Shown here in pieces: positions 56,838 to 64,000 of a DNA stretch of 64,000 nucleotides. Within the stretch, counting starts at the first letter, position 1. Each line of letters starts with the position of its first letter. The stretch comes from PALSA-270 sp963770915 (GTDB lineage: Bacteria; Acidobacteriota; Terriglobia; Terriglobales; Acidobacteriaceae). The position numbers and the translations under genes were made by a program. The notes beneath the pieces are model-generated. The model was not told where the DNA came from and searched no databases. It saw only the letters and a program-made list of their open reading frames with translations. The stretch covers positions 3,782,001 through 3,846,000 of the forward strand of contig CAVYRG010000001.1 in the NCBI GenBank assembly GCA_963770915.1, written 5' to 3'.

Positions 56838-58364
56838 ATGAAGCACCGCAAACTAGCGTTCCTTTCCTCGATTTTGCTGCTGGCCACGCTGGCCGCGGCG
56901 CAAGATCTGGCTTCGTTCGAAAAGCGGGTCACGGTCAAGAAACTGCCCAACGGCCTGACCGTGGTGATCTGCCGCCGTCCCGAGGCGCCTGTGTTCTCTT
57001 TCTATACCCATGTCGACGCCGGCTCGACGCAGGACCCGAAGGGCGAGACCGGCCTGGCCCACATGATGGAACACATGGCGTTCAAGGGCACGGATAAGAT
57101 CGGCACGACGAACTATCCGGCAGAGAAGCTGGCGCTGGCCAAGGTGGAAAAAATCTACGCCGAATATATCGAGGAGCGCGACAGGCCGGTGGGCCGCGAC
57201 GACGCCAAGGTCGAACAATTGAAGACGGAATGGCAGGCCGCGGTCAAGGAGGCGCAGAAATATGTTGTCGAAGGCGCGTTCGATGATGTCCTGGAGACTA
57301 ACGGCGCCGAGGGCGTGAACGCCTCCACCAACGACGACGAGACCAATTATTTCTATTCGCTTCCGGAAAACCGGCTGGAGCTGTGGGCTTATCTTGAGTC
57401 GGAGCGCTTTCTGCACCCGGTGATGCGCGAGTTCTACAAAGAACGCGATGTAGTGATCGAAGAGCGCCGCCTGCGCACCGACAGCAATCCCGTCGGTCGG
57501 CTGGTGGAGCAGTTCATCACCGCGGCGTATCAGGCGCATCCTTACCATCGCCCGACCATCGGCTGGATGAGCGACCTGAACACTTTTTCCGCCACCGACG
57601 CGCAGAACTTTTTTGACAAATACTACGTTGCGTCGAACATGGTGGTGACGGTCGTGGGAGACGTGAACCCGGCGGTCGCCATGCCGATCATCGAGAAATA
57701 TTTCGGACGGCTTCCGGCGCGTGCCAAGCCGGATGAGCGGACCACCACCGAGCCGCCGCAAAATTCCGAGCGCCGAGTGGTGCTGCATGAAATGGCGCAG
57801 CCGCTTTATCTCGAAGGCTATCACCGGCCCGGCTACCACGACCCCGACGATGCCGTGTATGACGCGATTGCCGATCTAATGTCTGACGGGCGTACTTCGC
57901 GCCTTTATCGTGCTCTCGTGCGGGACAAGAAGATTGCTTCCGACACTGCTGGCTTTACCGGCTTCCCCGGAGACAAATATCCGCAGTTATTTGCCTTCTA
58001 TGCCTTCCTCATGCCCGGCCACAAACCCGAAGAGGCAGAAGCGGCCATTCATGAGGAGATCGATCGGCTGAAAACGCAGGACGTTAGCGACGAAGAGCTG
58101 CAGATGATCAAAACGCGGGCGAAGGCCGCGCTGATCCGCAGCCTGGATGACAATCAGGGCTTGGCCTTCCATCTCGGCCTAGCGCAAGCGCGCTACGGCG
58201 ACTGGCGCGAATTGTTCCGGCAGGTGGACCGCATCGACAAGGTCAGCAAAGCGGACATTCGGCGCGTGGCCAACACGGTGTTCGTTCCTTCGAATCGAAC
58301 CGTAGGCATTATCGAGACCGCAACCCCTCCTCCAGCCGCAGGGAACAAAGGAGGTGAGCAATGA
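56838..58364 (+). CDS. Exported M16 metallopeptidase (active type)
   Basis: 508 residues from the ATG at 56838 (MKHRKLAFLSSILLLATLAA). The signal peptide is followed by SFEKRVTVKKLPNGLTVVIC. The zinc motif is GLAHMMEHMAFKGTDK (H-x-x-E-H), and the distal glutamate is expected in the ENRLELWAYLESERF segment. Two peptidase-like domains follow. A CACAGAGG-type repeat lies upstream at about 56710-56745. It overlaps the next gene by four bases (ATGA), so the two subunits are probably made together, one active and one inactive, as in other M16 pairs. Confidence 0.9.
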   Translation: MKHRKLAFLSSILLLATLAAAQDLASFEKRVTVKKLPNGLTVVICRRPEAPVFSFYTHVDAGSTQDPKGETGLAHMMEHMAFKGTDKIGTTNYPAEKLALAKVEKIYAEYIEERDRPVGRDDAKVEQLKTEWQAAVKEAQKYVVEGAFDDVLETNGAEGVNASTNDDETNYFYSLPENRLELWAYLESERFLHPVMREFYKERDVVIEERRLRTDSNPVGRLVEQFITAAYQAHPYHRPTIGWMSDLNTFSATDAQNFFDKYYVASNMVVTVVGDVNPAVAMPIIEKYFGRLPARAKPDERTTTEPPQNSERRVVLHEMAQPLYLEGYHRPGYHDPDDAVYDAIADLMSDGRTSRLYRALVRDKKIASDTAGFTGFPGDKYPQLFAFYAFLMPGHKPEEAEAAIHEEIDRLKTQDVSDEELQMIKTRAKAALIRSLDDNQGLAFHLGLAQARYGDWRELFRQVDRIDKVSKADIRRVANTVFVPSNRTVGIIETATPPPAAGNKGGEQ

Positions 58365-60532
58365 AGCGCAGCGTGTTGATGTTCCTCGCCTCGTTGGTTC
58401 TCGCGATCTGCGGCGCGGTTGCGCCGGCCAATCTTGCGGCACAGGTTGCTGATTGGCATCAGATCCACATTGCTCCTCTCCCGGTTTTTCATCCCCAGGA
58501 ACCGAAGCGCATCGAGCTTCCCAACGGCATGGTGATCTTCCTGCAGGAAGACCACGAATTGCCGCTTATTGACGGGGTCGCGCGCATACGCGGCGGCGCC
58601 CGCTCCGAACCTGTCGGAAAACTCGGCATGCTGGACATTTATGGCGAAGTCTGGCGCACGGGCGGCACGAAAACTCAGACCGGCGACCAACTCGACGACT
58701 ATTTGGAGGTTCGCGCCGCCAAGGTCGAAACCGACGACAACGCCGACTCGACCACGATTTCGCTTTCCTGCCTGAAAGAAGATTTTGACGACACGTTCAA
58801 AGTCTTCGTGGACCTGCTGCGCCAGCCGGAATTCCGCGCCGACAAGGTTGATCTTGCCAAGCACGAACTGTACGACAGCATTTCCCGGCGCAATGACGAA
58901 GTTGGCGAAATCGCTGCTCGTGAGGCTGCCAAGCTGGCCTACGGGCCGGAGAATCCCTATGCCCGCGTGGCGGAATATGCGACGGTCGCCGCGGTTACCC
59001 GCCAGGACCTAATTGACTGGCACAAGGCCCACGTCGCGCCCAACAACATCATTCTCGGCATCGTCGGGGACTTCGACTCCGCCGCCATGGAAGCCAAGCT
59101 GCGCGCGGCCTTTGGATCATGGGAGCGCGGGCGGGAAGTAACCGCGCCGGAAATTCAATTTGATCCCGCCAAGCCCGGCTACTACCTCGTGAACAAGCCG
59201 GACGTCAACCAGACCAACATCCGCATGGTGGAGCTGGGCACCACACGCAACAACCCGGACTATTACGCCATCCAGGTTTTCAATGAGGCCTTCAGCGGCG
59301 GTTTTGCCTCGCGCCTGGTCAAAAATATTCGCACCATTAAAGGCCTGGCTTATTCGGTCGGCGGCAGCATTGGGACCGCCTTTGACCACCCCGGCATTCT
59401 GCGGCTTTCCATGGGGACGAAGAGCGGCTCAACCGTGGAGGCCATTCAGGCGCTGGACGAGGAAATTGCCGATTTATCCAAGCAGCCCATCTCGGAAGAT
59501 GAAATCAAACGTGCCAAGGATTCGATCTTGAACTCCTTCGTCTTTAATTTTGACTCGCCCGACAAAGTCCTGCGTGAGCGCATGGCCTACGAGTTCTACG
59601 GTTATCCGGCCGACTTTCTCGAGAAGTTTCAGGCAGGCGTGGAAAAAGTAACTGCGGCCGATGTCGCCCGCGTGGCGCAGAAATATGTCCACAAGGATCA
59701 GTTCGCGACTCTGGTCGTGGGCAATACCGCGGATTTCGACAAGCCCCTGACCTCGCTCGGCGCGGTGAAAGATGTCGATATCACCATTCCTCCGCCGCCC
59801 GGCCAAGAAGAGCAAGCGCCCGCCGCCAAGCCTGCTGCATCCAATCCGGAAGGCAAAGCGCTAGCGGCGAAAGTGGTTGCTGCTTTGGGCGGCGAGGCCA
59901 AGCTGCAATCCATCAAAGCGCTGCAAGGCAGCTACACCATCACGCAGAAAACCCCGCAAGGCGATATTCCGCTCACCATGCAGAGCGTGGTTGTGTATCC
60001 CGACCACCTCCACCTGTCGATGCAAGGGCCGATGGGCGAACTCACCATGGTCGCGACCCCGGATGGAATGTTCGTTTCCGGAGCGAGCGCGGGCGGCGTT
60101 CGTGAAATGCCCGCCTCGCAACGCGACGAGACTTTGGCCCAGGTCAAGCGCGATCTCATCTACATCGGCCAGCATGCGAGCGATCCGGAGTTTGTGTTTG
60201 CCGCCTCGGGCACCGAAAAGATCGGCGAAGTTGAGTCGCAGATTGTCGACGTGTCGGGTCCCGGCGTCAACCTCCGCTGGTTTGTCGATCCCGCGACCGG
60301 CCACGTGCTGCGCGAGACCTATCCCACCGTGGGCCGCTCCGGCCCGGTGCAGGGCGAGACTGAATTCGCTGATTGGAAGACCAGCGACGGATTGACGCTA
60401 CCCTACCTGCGCAAGAACAAGCAGAACGGAGAAGATTCGAGCACCGTGCAGTTCAACGGGTTCCAGATCAATCCCGCAGTGGACCCGAAGCTGTTCGACA
60501 AGCCGTCGTCCGAGGCCAAAGCGACGCCGTAA
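58361..60532 (+). CDS. Inactive M16 partner fused to a LolA-like C-terminal domain
   Basis: 723 residues with a signal peptide (VLMFLASLVLAICGAVAPAN). Residues 40-490 have the M16 fold, with RIELPNGMVIFLQEDHELP and VNKPDVNQTNIRMVELGTTR. The H-x-x-E-H site is replaced by GKLGMLDIYGEVWRTGGT, which lacks both histidines, so the domain is non-catalytic. Residues about 495-723 are a separate beta-rich domain (GGEAKLQSIKALQGSYTITQ, VDPATGHVLRETYPTVGRSG, SSTVQFNGFQINPAVDP) that resembles the lipoprotein-carrier LolA/outer-membrane lipoprotein-sorting fold. The fusion is unusual. It starts inside the stop of the active partner. Confidence 0.85.
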   Translation: MKRSVLMFLASLVLAICGAVAPANLAAQVADWHQIHIAPLPVFHPQEPKRIELPNGMVIFLQEDHELPLIDGVARIRGGARSEPVGKLGMLDIYGEVWRTGGTKTQTGDQLDDYLEVRAAKVETDDNADSTTISLSCLKEDFDDTFKVFVDLLRQPEFRADKVDLAKHELYDSISRRNDEVGEIAAREAAKLAYGPENPYARVAEYATVAAVTRQDLIDWHKAHVAPNNIILGIVGDFDSAAMEAKLRAAFGSWERGREVTAPEIQFDPAKPGYYLVNKPDVNQTNIRMVELGTTRNNPDYYAIQVFNEAFSGGFASRLVKNIRTIKGLAYSVGGSIGTAFDHPGILRLSMGTKSGSTVEAIQALDEEIADLSKQPISEDEIKRAKDSILNSFVFNFDSPDKVLRERMAYEFYGYPADFLEKFQAGVEKVTAADVARVAQKYVHKDQFATLVVGNTADFDKPLTSLGAVKDVDITIPPPPGQEEQAPAAKPAASNPEGKALAAKVVAALGGEAKLQSIKALQGSYTITQKTPQGDIPLTMQSVVVYPDHLHLSMQGPMGELTMVATPDGMFVSGASAGGVREMPASQRDETLAQVKRDLIYIGQHASDPEFVFAASGTEKIGEVESQIVDVSGPGVNLRWFVDPATGHVLRETYPTVGRSGPVQGETEFADWKTSDGLTLPYLRKNKQNGEDSSTVQFNGFQINPAVDPKLFDKPSSEAKATP

Positions 60533-60543
60533 TTTGCGGCAGC

Positions 60544-61455
60544 ATGAATCCAGCCTTCGCGATCGTCCGGAGTTCCGCGCTCACTGATCCCGTATTTTGG
60601 GCTGCCGTCGCGATGGCGGCCGGCGCGTATGTTTTTTACCGCGGCTTCGGATTGCTGCAGCGCCAGCGGCTTATCACCAACATCCCGCGTTCCACCGTTC
60701 GCGGCGCGGCAGTCGGCTTGGTCGAAGTCTGCGGCAAAGCCACCGGACCCTATACGCTGATTTCTCCGCTCTCGGCTCTGGAGTGCCTCTACTACCGCGC
60801 CGTCGCCTGGCAAAGCGAATCGCAGCGCTGGCAAAAAGTGGCGGAAGAGATGCTTTGCGCTCCGCTATTCCTGGATGACGCCACCGGGCGCATGCTGGTC
60901 GATCCACACGGTGCGCAAATCGACCTTGCTCCCGCCTTCTCGCATGAGTACGCGGACACGCTGTTCTCGGGCGAATTCATGGCCGTTTACATCAGCGAAT
61001 TTCTTCGCCGCCACGGAATTTCGGGCGAGAGGCCGATCAAGCTGGAGGAATATTGCATTCTGCCGGGCGATACTTTGTTCGTCCTTGGGCCTGTGCAGGA
61101 GAACTCAGGAGACGACGGCCGGGCAGGCAATGTGCGGTTTCGGGCCGGAACAGGATTCGTCAGTCAAGCCGCCGCCGATCTGCAGCGTCGCGGCGCGCTG
61201 GAGCTGCTTGATCCCAGCGCCCGCAGCTCACTCTCGGAGTCATCGAAACAGACGCAAGACTCCGCAAATTTCAATCTGCGGCCGACGGTCGCGCTGATGC
61301 AGAGCCCGTCGCGCGATCCCTTCTTCATCTCCTGGTGCAGCCAGCGCGAGATCTCAAAGACCCTCTCGTGGCAGGCATTTCTTTACATCTGGGGCGGGCC
61401 GGTCCTCATCCTCGCGGGTCTCTGGGTTATGCTGCAGACGTTACGCACGCCCTGA
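60544..61455 (+). CDS. GIDE-like membrane protein
   Basis: 303 residues from the ATG at 60544 (MNPAFAIVRSSALTDPVFWA). One membrane helix lies at each end (AVAMAAGAYVFYRGFGLLQ and AFLYIWGGPVLILAGLWVML). Between them is a beta-rich region with RSTVRGAAVGLVEVCGKA and ISPLSALECLYYRAVAWQSE, the signature of the GIDE domain of eukaryotic mitochondrial E3 ligases and their bacterial relatives. There is no RING finger here. Function in bacteria is unknown. It starts 11 bases after the M16/LolA-like gene and may be part of that operon. Confidence 0.78.
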   Translation: MNPAFAIVRSSALTDPVFWAAVAMAAGAYVFYRGFGLLQRQRLITNIPRSTVRGAAVGLVEVCGKATGPYTLISPLSALECLYYRAVAWQSESQRWQKVAEEMLCAPLFLDDATGRMLVDPHGAQIDLAPAFSHEYADTLFSGEFMAVYISEFLRRHGISGERPIKLEEYCILPGDTLFVLGPVQENSGDDGRAGNVRFRAGTGFVSQAAADLQRRGALELLDPSARSSLSESSKQTQDSANFNLRPTVALMQSPSRDPFFISWCSQREISKTLSWQAFLYIWGGPVLILAGLWVMLQTLRTP

Positions 61456-61540
61456 CGCCACATCCCGCGAGCGGGCGGTCGTAAACTATGCGATTGCACC
61501 CCGCTTGATTTCACTTGCTTAAACTGGAATTCCTTCCGGC

Positions 61541-61569
61541 TTGACAAAGACACCCGGCGCGCTTATCGT
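61541..61569 (+). promoter_or_regulatory. Probable sigma70 promoter for the radical SAM gene
   Basis: TTGACA at 61541-61546 is a perfect -35 box. A 17-base spacer leads to TATCGT at 61564-61569 as a -10 box (four of six matches). The start codon follows 27 bases later. Two GCGAATA direct repeats lie between the -10 box and the gene. Confidence 0.6.
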
Positions 61570-61595
61570 AGGCGAATAAAAAGCGAATATAGCCT

Positions 61596-62597
61596 ATGGC
61601 GACGCTTCCCTTGCTCCCGCAGACTCCGTCCAAGCTCATCGGCATCGCTCGCCTCGCGGCCAATGGGGAATCTCTTCGCCAGGGCCATGCGGTCGAATAT
61701 TTCACCCTGCCCGCGCGCTCGCTGCTGAACCGCTGCACCGGGGTGCGCATGCCGTTTACCTGGACCATTAATCCGTATCGCGGCTGCGAGTTTGCCTGCA
61801 AATATTGCTACGCGCGCTACACCCATGAGTTCATGGAGATGCGCGACGGCGCCGACTTCGAGCAGAAAATCTATGTCAAGCAGCACGCCGGCAACCTGCT
61901 GCGCAAGGAGCTGCGGCAGGTGAAATCCGGAGAGGAAATCGCTATTGGAACCGCTACCGATCCCTATCAGCCGGCCGAGAAACGCTTCGAGGTAACCCGC
62001 GGCATCCTGGAGGAACTCGCTCTTCAGGAGGGGCTGGAGCTTGGGATTGTTACCAAGTCCAACTTGATTCTGCGGGATGTGGATGTGCTCAAGAAGATTG
62101 TGCGGCGGAATCGCTTGAGCGTGCACATCACCGTCACGACACTCGATGCAGAGCTGGCGCGGAAACTGGAGCCGCGGGCGCCGCGCCCCGATCTCAGGAT
62201 GGAAGCGGTGCGCAGTTTGAATCGGGCGGGCATCAACACCGGGGTGAGTTGCTCGCCGGTGTTGCCGGGAATCACCGACTCGCCGAAGAACCTGGAGGCG
62301 GTGGTCCGCGCCACCGCCGCAGCCGGCGGCAAACATATTTTTGCCAATCCGCTTTTTCTGAAGCCTTGTTCGGCGGCGGTGTTTTTTCCATTTCTAGAGA
62401 AGGAGTTCCCCGAACTGATTGAGAGCTACCGCCAGCGCTACAAGGACCGGGCATTCCTGCCCACGGCGTACGCCAAACGGATATCTGCTCTCATGAGCCG
62501 GCTGCGGGAGAGATATGGCATTGTCAGCCGCTATGATCGCTATCGGGGATACGAAGCGGCCGTGCCTGCCCTCGAGCCACAGCTCAGCCTGTTCTGA
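61596..62597 (+). CDS. Radical SAM protein, Rv2578c-like family
   Basis: 333 residues. The cluster cysteines are in NPYRGCEFACKYCYARYTHE (C-x3-C-x2-C). TATDPYQPAEKRFEVTRGIL, SNLILRDVDVLKKIVRRN and ISCSPVLPG-like SCSPVLPGITDSPKNLEAVV are typical of the Rv2578c/SplB-related group. The reaction is unknown; the spore-photoproduct-lyase relationship suggests nucleic-acid chemistry but this is inference. A sigma70-like promoter stands directly upstream, so it is probably a separate unit from the GIDE-like gene. Confidence 0.88.
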   Translation: MATLPLLPQTPSKLIGIARLAANGESLRQGHAVEYFTLPARSLLNRCTGVRMPFTWTINPYRGCEFACKYCYARYTHEFMEMRDGADFEQKIYVKQHAGNLLRKELRQVKSGEEIAIGTATDPYQPAEKRFEVTRGILEELALQEGLELGIVTKSNLILRDVDVLKKIVRRNRLSVHITVTTLDAELARKLEPRAPRPDLRMEAVRSLNRAGINTGVSCSPVLPGITDSPKNLEAVVRATAAAGGKHIFANPLFLKPCSAAVFFPFLEKEFPELIESYRQRYKDRAFLPTAYAKRISALMSRLRERYGIVSRYDRYRGYEAAVPALEPQLSLF

Positions 62598-62666
62598 GGG
62601 AGGCCGATCTGCCCTTCGAGCGTTTGGACGGTTGCCTGGCAGCCTCTATAATCGCTGTCTCCTGCC

Positions 62667-63833
62667 ATGCCCTCTGTTCCCCCATCCGCAACGCGTCACG
62701 CCCGTCCGGCTTTCGCCGAGACGCTCGACCGCTATTGGCTGCGCGTGACCGAAGGACTTGAGCTCAGCCAACTCTGGAAGCAATTTCGAACCGATGCCCG
62801 CGCCAGTTATCGCCTGTACCAGCGCGATTTCGACGCGCGTGTGCCGCGCGAGCAGAGGCGCCACAATTTCTTTCATACGGCGCAGGAATTCACCTGGGCC
62901 GTCCTGGAAAAACTCAGTCCGCCGAGGCGCGTGCTGCTCCTTCTAGGATTGTTGCTCCTGCTCTTTCCCGCCGGGGGGTTCAGCTTTCACAACAAGAGCG
63001 GCTCGGTGCAAGTCGTGGGCCTTGATTTTCGCTTCTGGGGCGGAGCGTTGCTCTTTGTCCTGCTCATGCTGGAGGTCGCCGACCGGGTCGTGATGAAGCG
63101 CGACCTCGAAATCGCCCGCGATATTCAGAGCTGGCTCCTGCCGGCCAATCCACCAGCGGTGCCCGGCCTCGGCATCGCTTTCGCCACTCGCCCTGCGAAC
63201 ACCGTGGCGGGCGACTATTACGATGTGTTCCAGCGCCAGCTAGCCACGACGGGAGAGACTGGGTTCGTGATTGCTGTGGCCGACGTGGCCGGAAAAAGCA
63301 TTCCCGCCGCGCTCCTGATGGCGACGTTTCAAGCGAGCCTGAAGACGCTTTCTGCAACCTCCTGCTCGCTCGCCGAACTGGTGGCTGGAATGAATCGCTA
63401 TGCCTGCAGCAACAGCCAGGACGGACTGCGATTTACTACTGCTTTCCTATCCGAGTATGAGCCCGAATCCCGCAGGCTCACCTACATCAACGCCGGCCAC
63501 AACCCTCCGGTGCTCCGCCGCAGCTCGGGCGCCGTCGAGCGCCTGACCGAGGGCGGGCTGCCTCTGGGTATTCGTGACCAGGCCGGCTATCAATCGGGGG
63601 GCCTCGTCCTCGAAGCAGGAGATTGGTTGGTGATTTTTACCGACGGCCTAGTGGAAGCAGTCAACGAGCACGACGAGGAATACGGCGAGCCGCGAATGCT
63701 AAACGTGCTGCAGAACGCGTCGGCTGCGACTCCGGCCGAACTGCTGCAGCGCATGATGGCAGATCTGGATCTTTTTGTGGGCGCCACTCCCCAGCACGAC
63801 GATGTGACTTGCCTGATGGTGAAAGTGAGGTAA
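62667..63833 (+). CDS. SpoIIE/RsbU-type PP2C serine phosphatase with membrane anchor
   Basis: 388 residues. An N-terminal soluble segment is followed by two hydrophobic stretches (RVLLLLGLLLLLFPAGGF and FWGGALLFVLLMLEVADRVV). The phosphatase domain starts near residue 145 with EIARDIQSWLLPANPPAVPG. The metal aspartates are in VAGDYYDVF and VADVAGKSIPAALLMATFQ, followed by YINAGHNPPVLRRSSG and WLVIFTDGLVEAVNEHDEEY. Relatives dephosphorylate anti-sigma-factor antagonists in stress signalling. No anti-sigma partner is nearby. Confidence 0.9.
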   Translation: MPSVPPSATRHARPAFAETLDRYWLRVTEGLELSQLWKQFRTDARASYRLYQRDFDARVPREQRRHNFFHTAQEFTWAVLEKLSPPRRVLLLLGLLLLLFPAGGFSFHNKSGSVQVVGLDFRFWGGALLFVLLMLEVADRVVMKRDLEIARDIQSWLLPANPPAVPGLGIAFATRPANTVAGDYYDVFQRQLATTGETGFVIAVADVAGKSIPAALLMATFQASLKTLSATSCSLAELVAGMNRYACSNSQDGLRFTTAFLSEYEPESRRLTYINAGHNPPVLRRSSGAVERLTEGGLPLGIRDQAGYQSGGLVLEAGDWLVIFTDGLVEAVNEHDEEYGEPRMLNVLQNASAATPAELLQRMMADLDLFVGATPQHDDVTCLMVKVR

Positions 63834-64000
63834 AGGAGCGGGGGCATTCCTTTGGGCAGGTCGATGCAAAGATCAGGGAGATTAGATTTGTCTCATGTCT
63901 CTCCCAAAATGACACAACTTGTCAGTCGCAGACAAAATGTGACACACGCCAAAAGCGGGTCTGCCGCGGGGTGCCGGTATCGAAAGGTGACCTTTGGCCA
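63834..64000. other. Window-edge spacer with clustered TGACAC/TGTCA units
   Basis: No gene is visible in the last 167 bases. Within about 63887-63950 several short repeats crowd together: TTTGTC, TGACACAAC, TTGTCA, GACAAA and TGTGACACAC. TGACA-CAACT-TGTCA is a perfect short palindrome. Ends of IS21-type elements can look like this, but nothing to the right is available, so identity is open. Confidence 0.35.

Overview
The window looks like chromosomal DNA of a GC-rich soil bacterium, most likely an acidobacterium of the Terriglobia type. The reasons are the high GC, the gene families present (PIG-L deacetylase, DinB and M16 proteins with signal peptides, a Tat-exported glycosidase-like protein, YVTN and lactonase propellers, a REC-PilZ protein) and several dispersed intergenic palindromes and CACAGAGG-type repeats. 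The assignment is an inference from content; there is no rRNA or tRNA gene here to test it.

Layout. 0-15 kb is mostly housekeeping and small metabolic genes: a REC-PilZ protein cut by the left edge, a sugar-nucleotide epimerase, the GTPase EngB, a triple zinc-ribbon membrane protein, a saccharopine-dehydrogenase-like enzyme, cupin and CBS proteins, a 920-residue Tat-exported protein, an AsmA-like protein, an alkaline-phosphatase-fold hydrolase, a lactonase and threonine ammonia-lyase. 15.1-19.0 kb is an accessory island: a GIY-YIG/HTH gene with an amber codon at the GIY tyrosine, an exported protein, a TIR-like protein, a ParE-type toxin-antitoxin pair, an orphan intrinsic terminator, a small PD-(D/E)XK nuclease and a pair of inverted REP-like palindromes. 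19-28 kb holds glutamate synthase (gltB, gltD) and the three-gene NAD(P) transhydrogenase (pntAA, pntAB, pntB). 28-36 kb holds a DinB remnant, a cyclic-nucleotide-binding protein, a PIG-L deacetylase, an amino-acid permease, an MFS exporter and an exported DinB protein. 36-45.7 kb holds threonine synthesis (thrB, thrC) separated by the tail of an IS200/IS605 element, then a cupin, an SDR, a Cys/Met PLP enzyme, a Gfo/Idh/MocA oxidoreductase, an ORF6N protein and a YVTN propeller. 45.7-64 kb holds secA, a three-domain acyl-activating/ACP/acyltransferase fusion, a degenerate HD-GYP membrane protein, two tandem Xer recombinases, a DUF72 protein, a LigD-type polymerase domain, a paired active/inactive M16 peptidase operon, a GIDE-like membrane protein, a radical SAM enzyme and a SpoIIE-type phosphatase.

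Two themes stand out. First, about 15 of roughly 16 frame-breaking indels fall between 22.45 and 31.45 kb (gltB, pntAA, pntAB, pntB, PIG-L), and almost all fit a single extra base. This looks more like an unpolished, insertion-prone stretch of sequence than like gene decay, so these genes may be intact in the organism. Second, the 15-19 kb island combines nuclease-like, TIR-like and toxin-antitoxin genes and is the best candidate for an undescribed defence-type locus, although nothing in the sequence proves that the genes act together.
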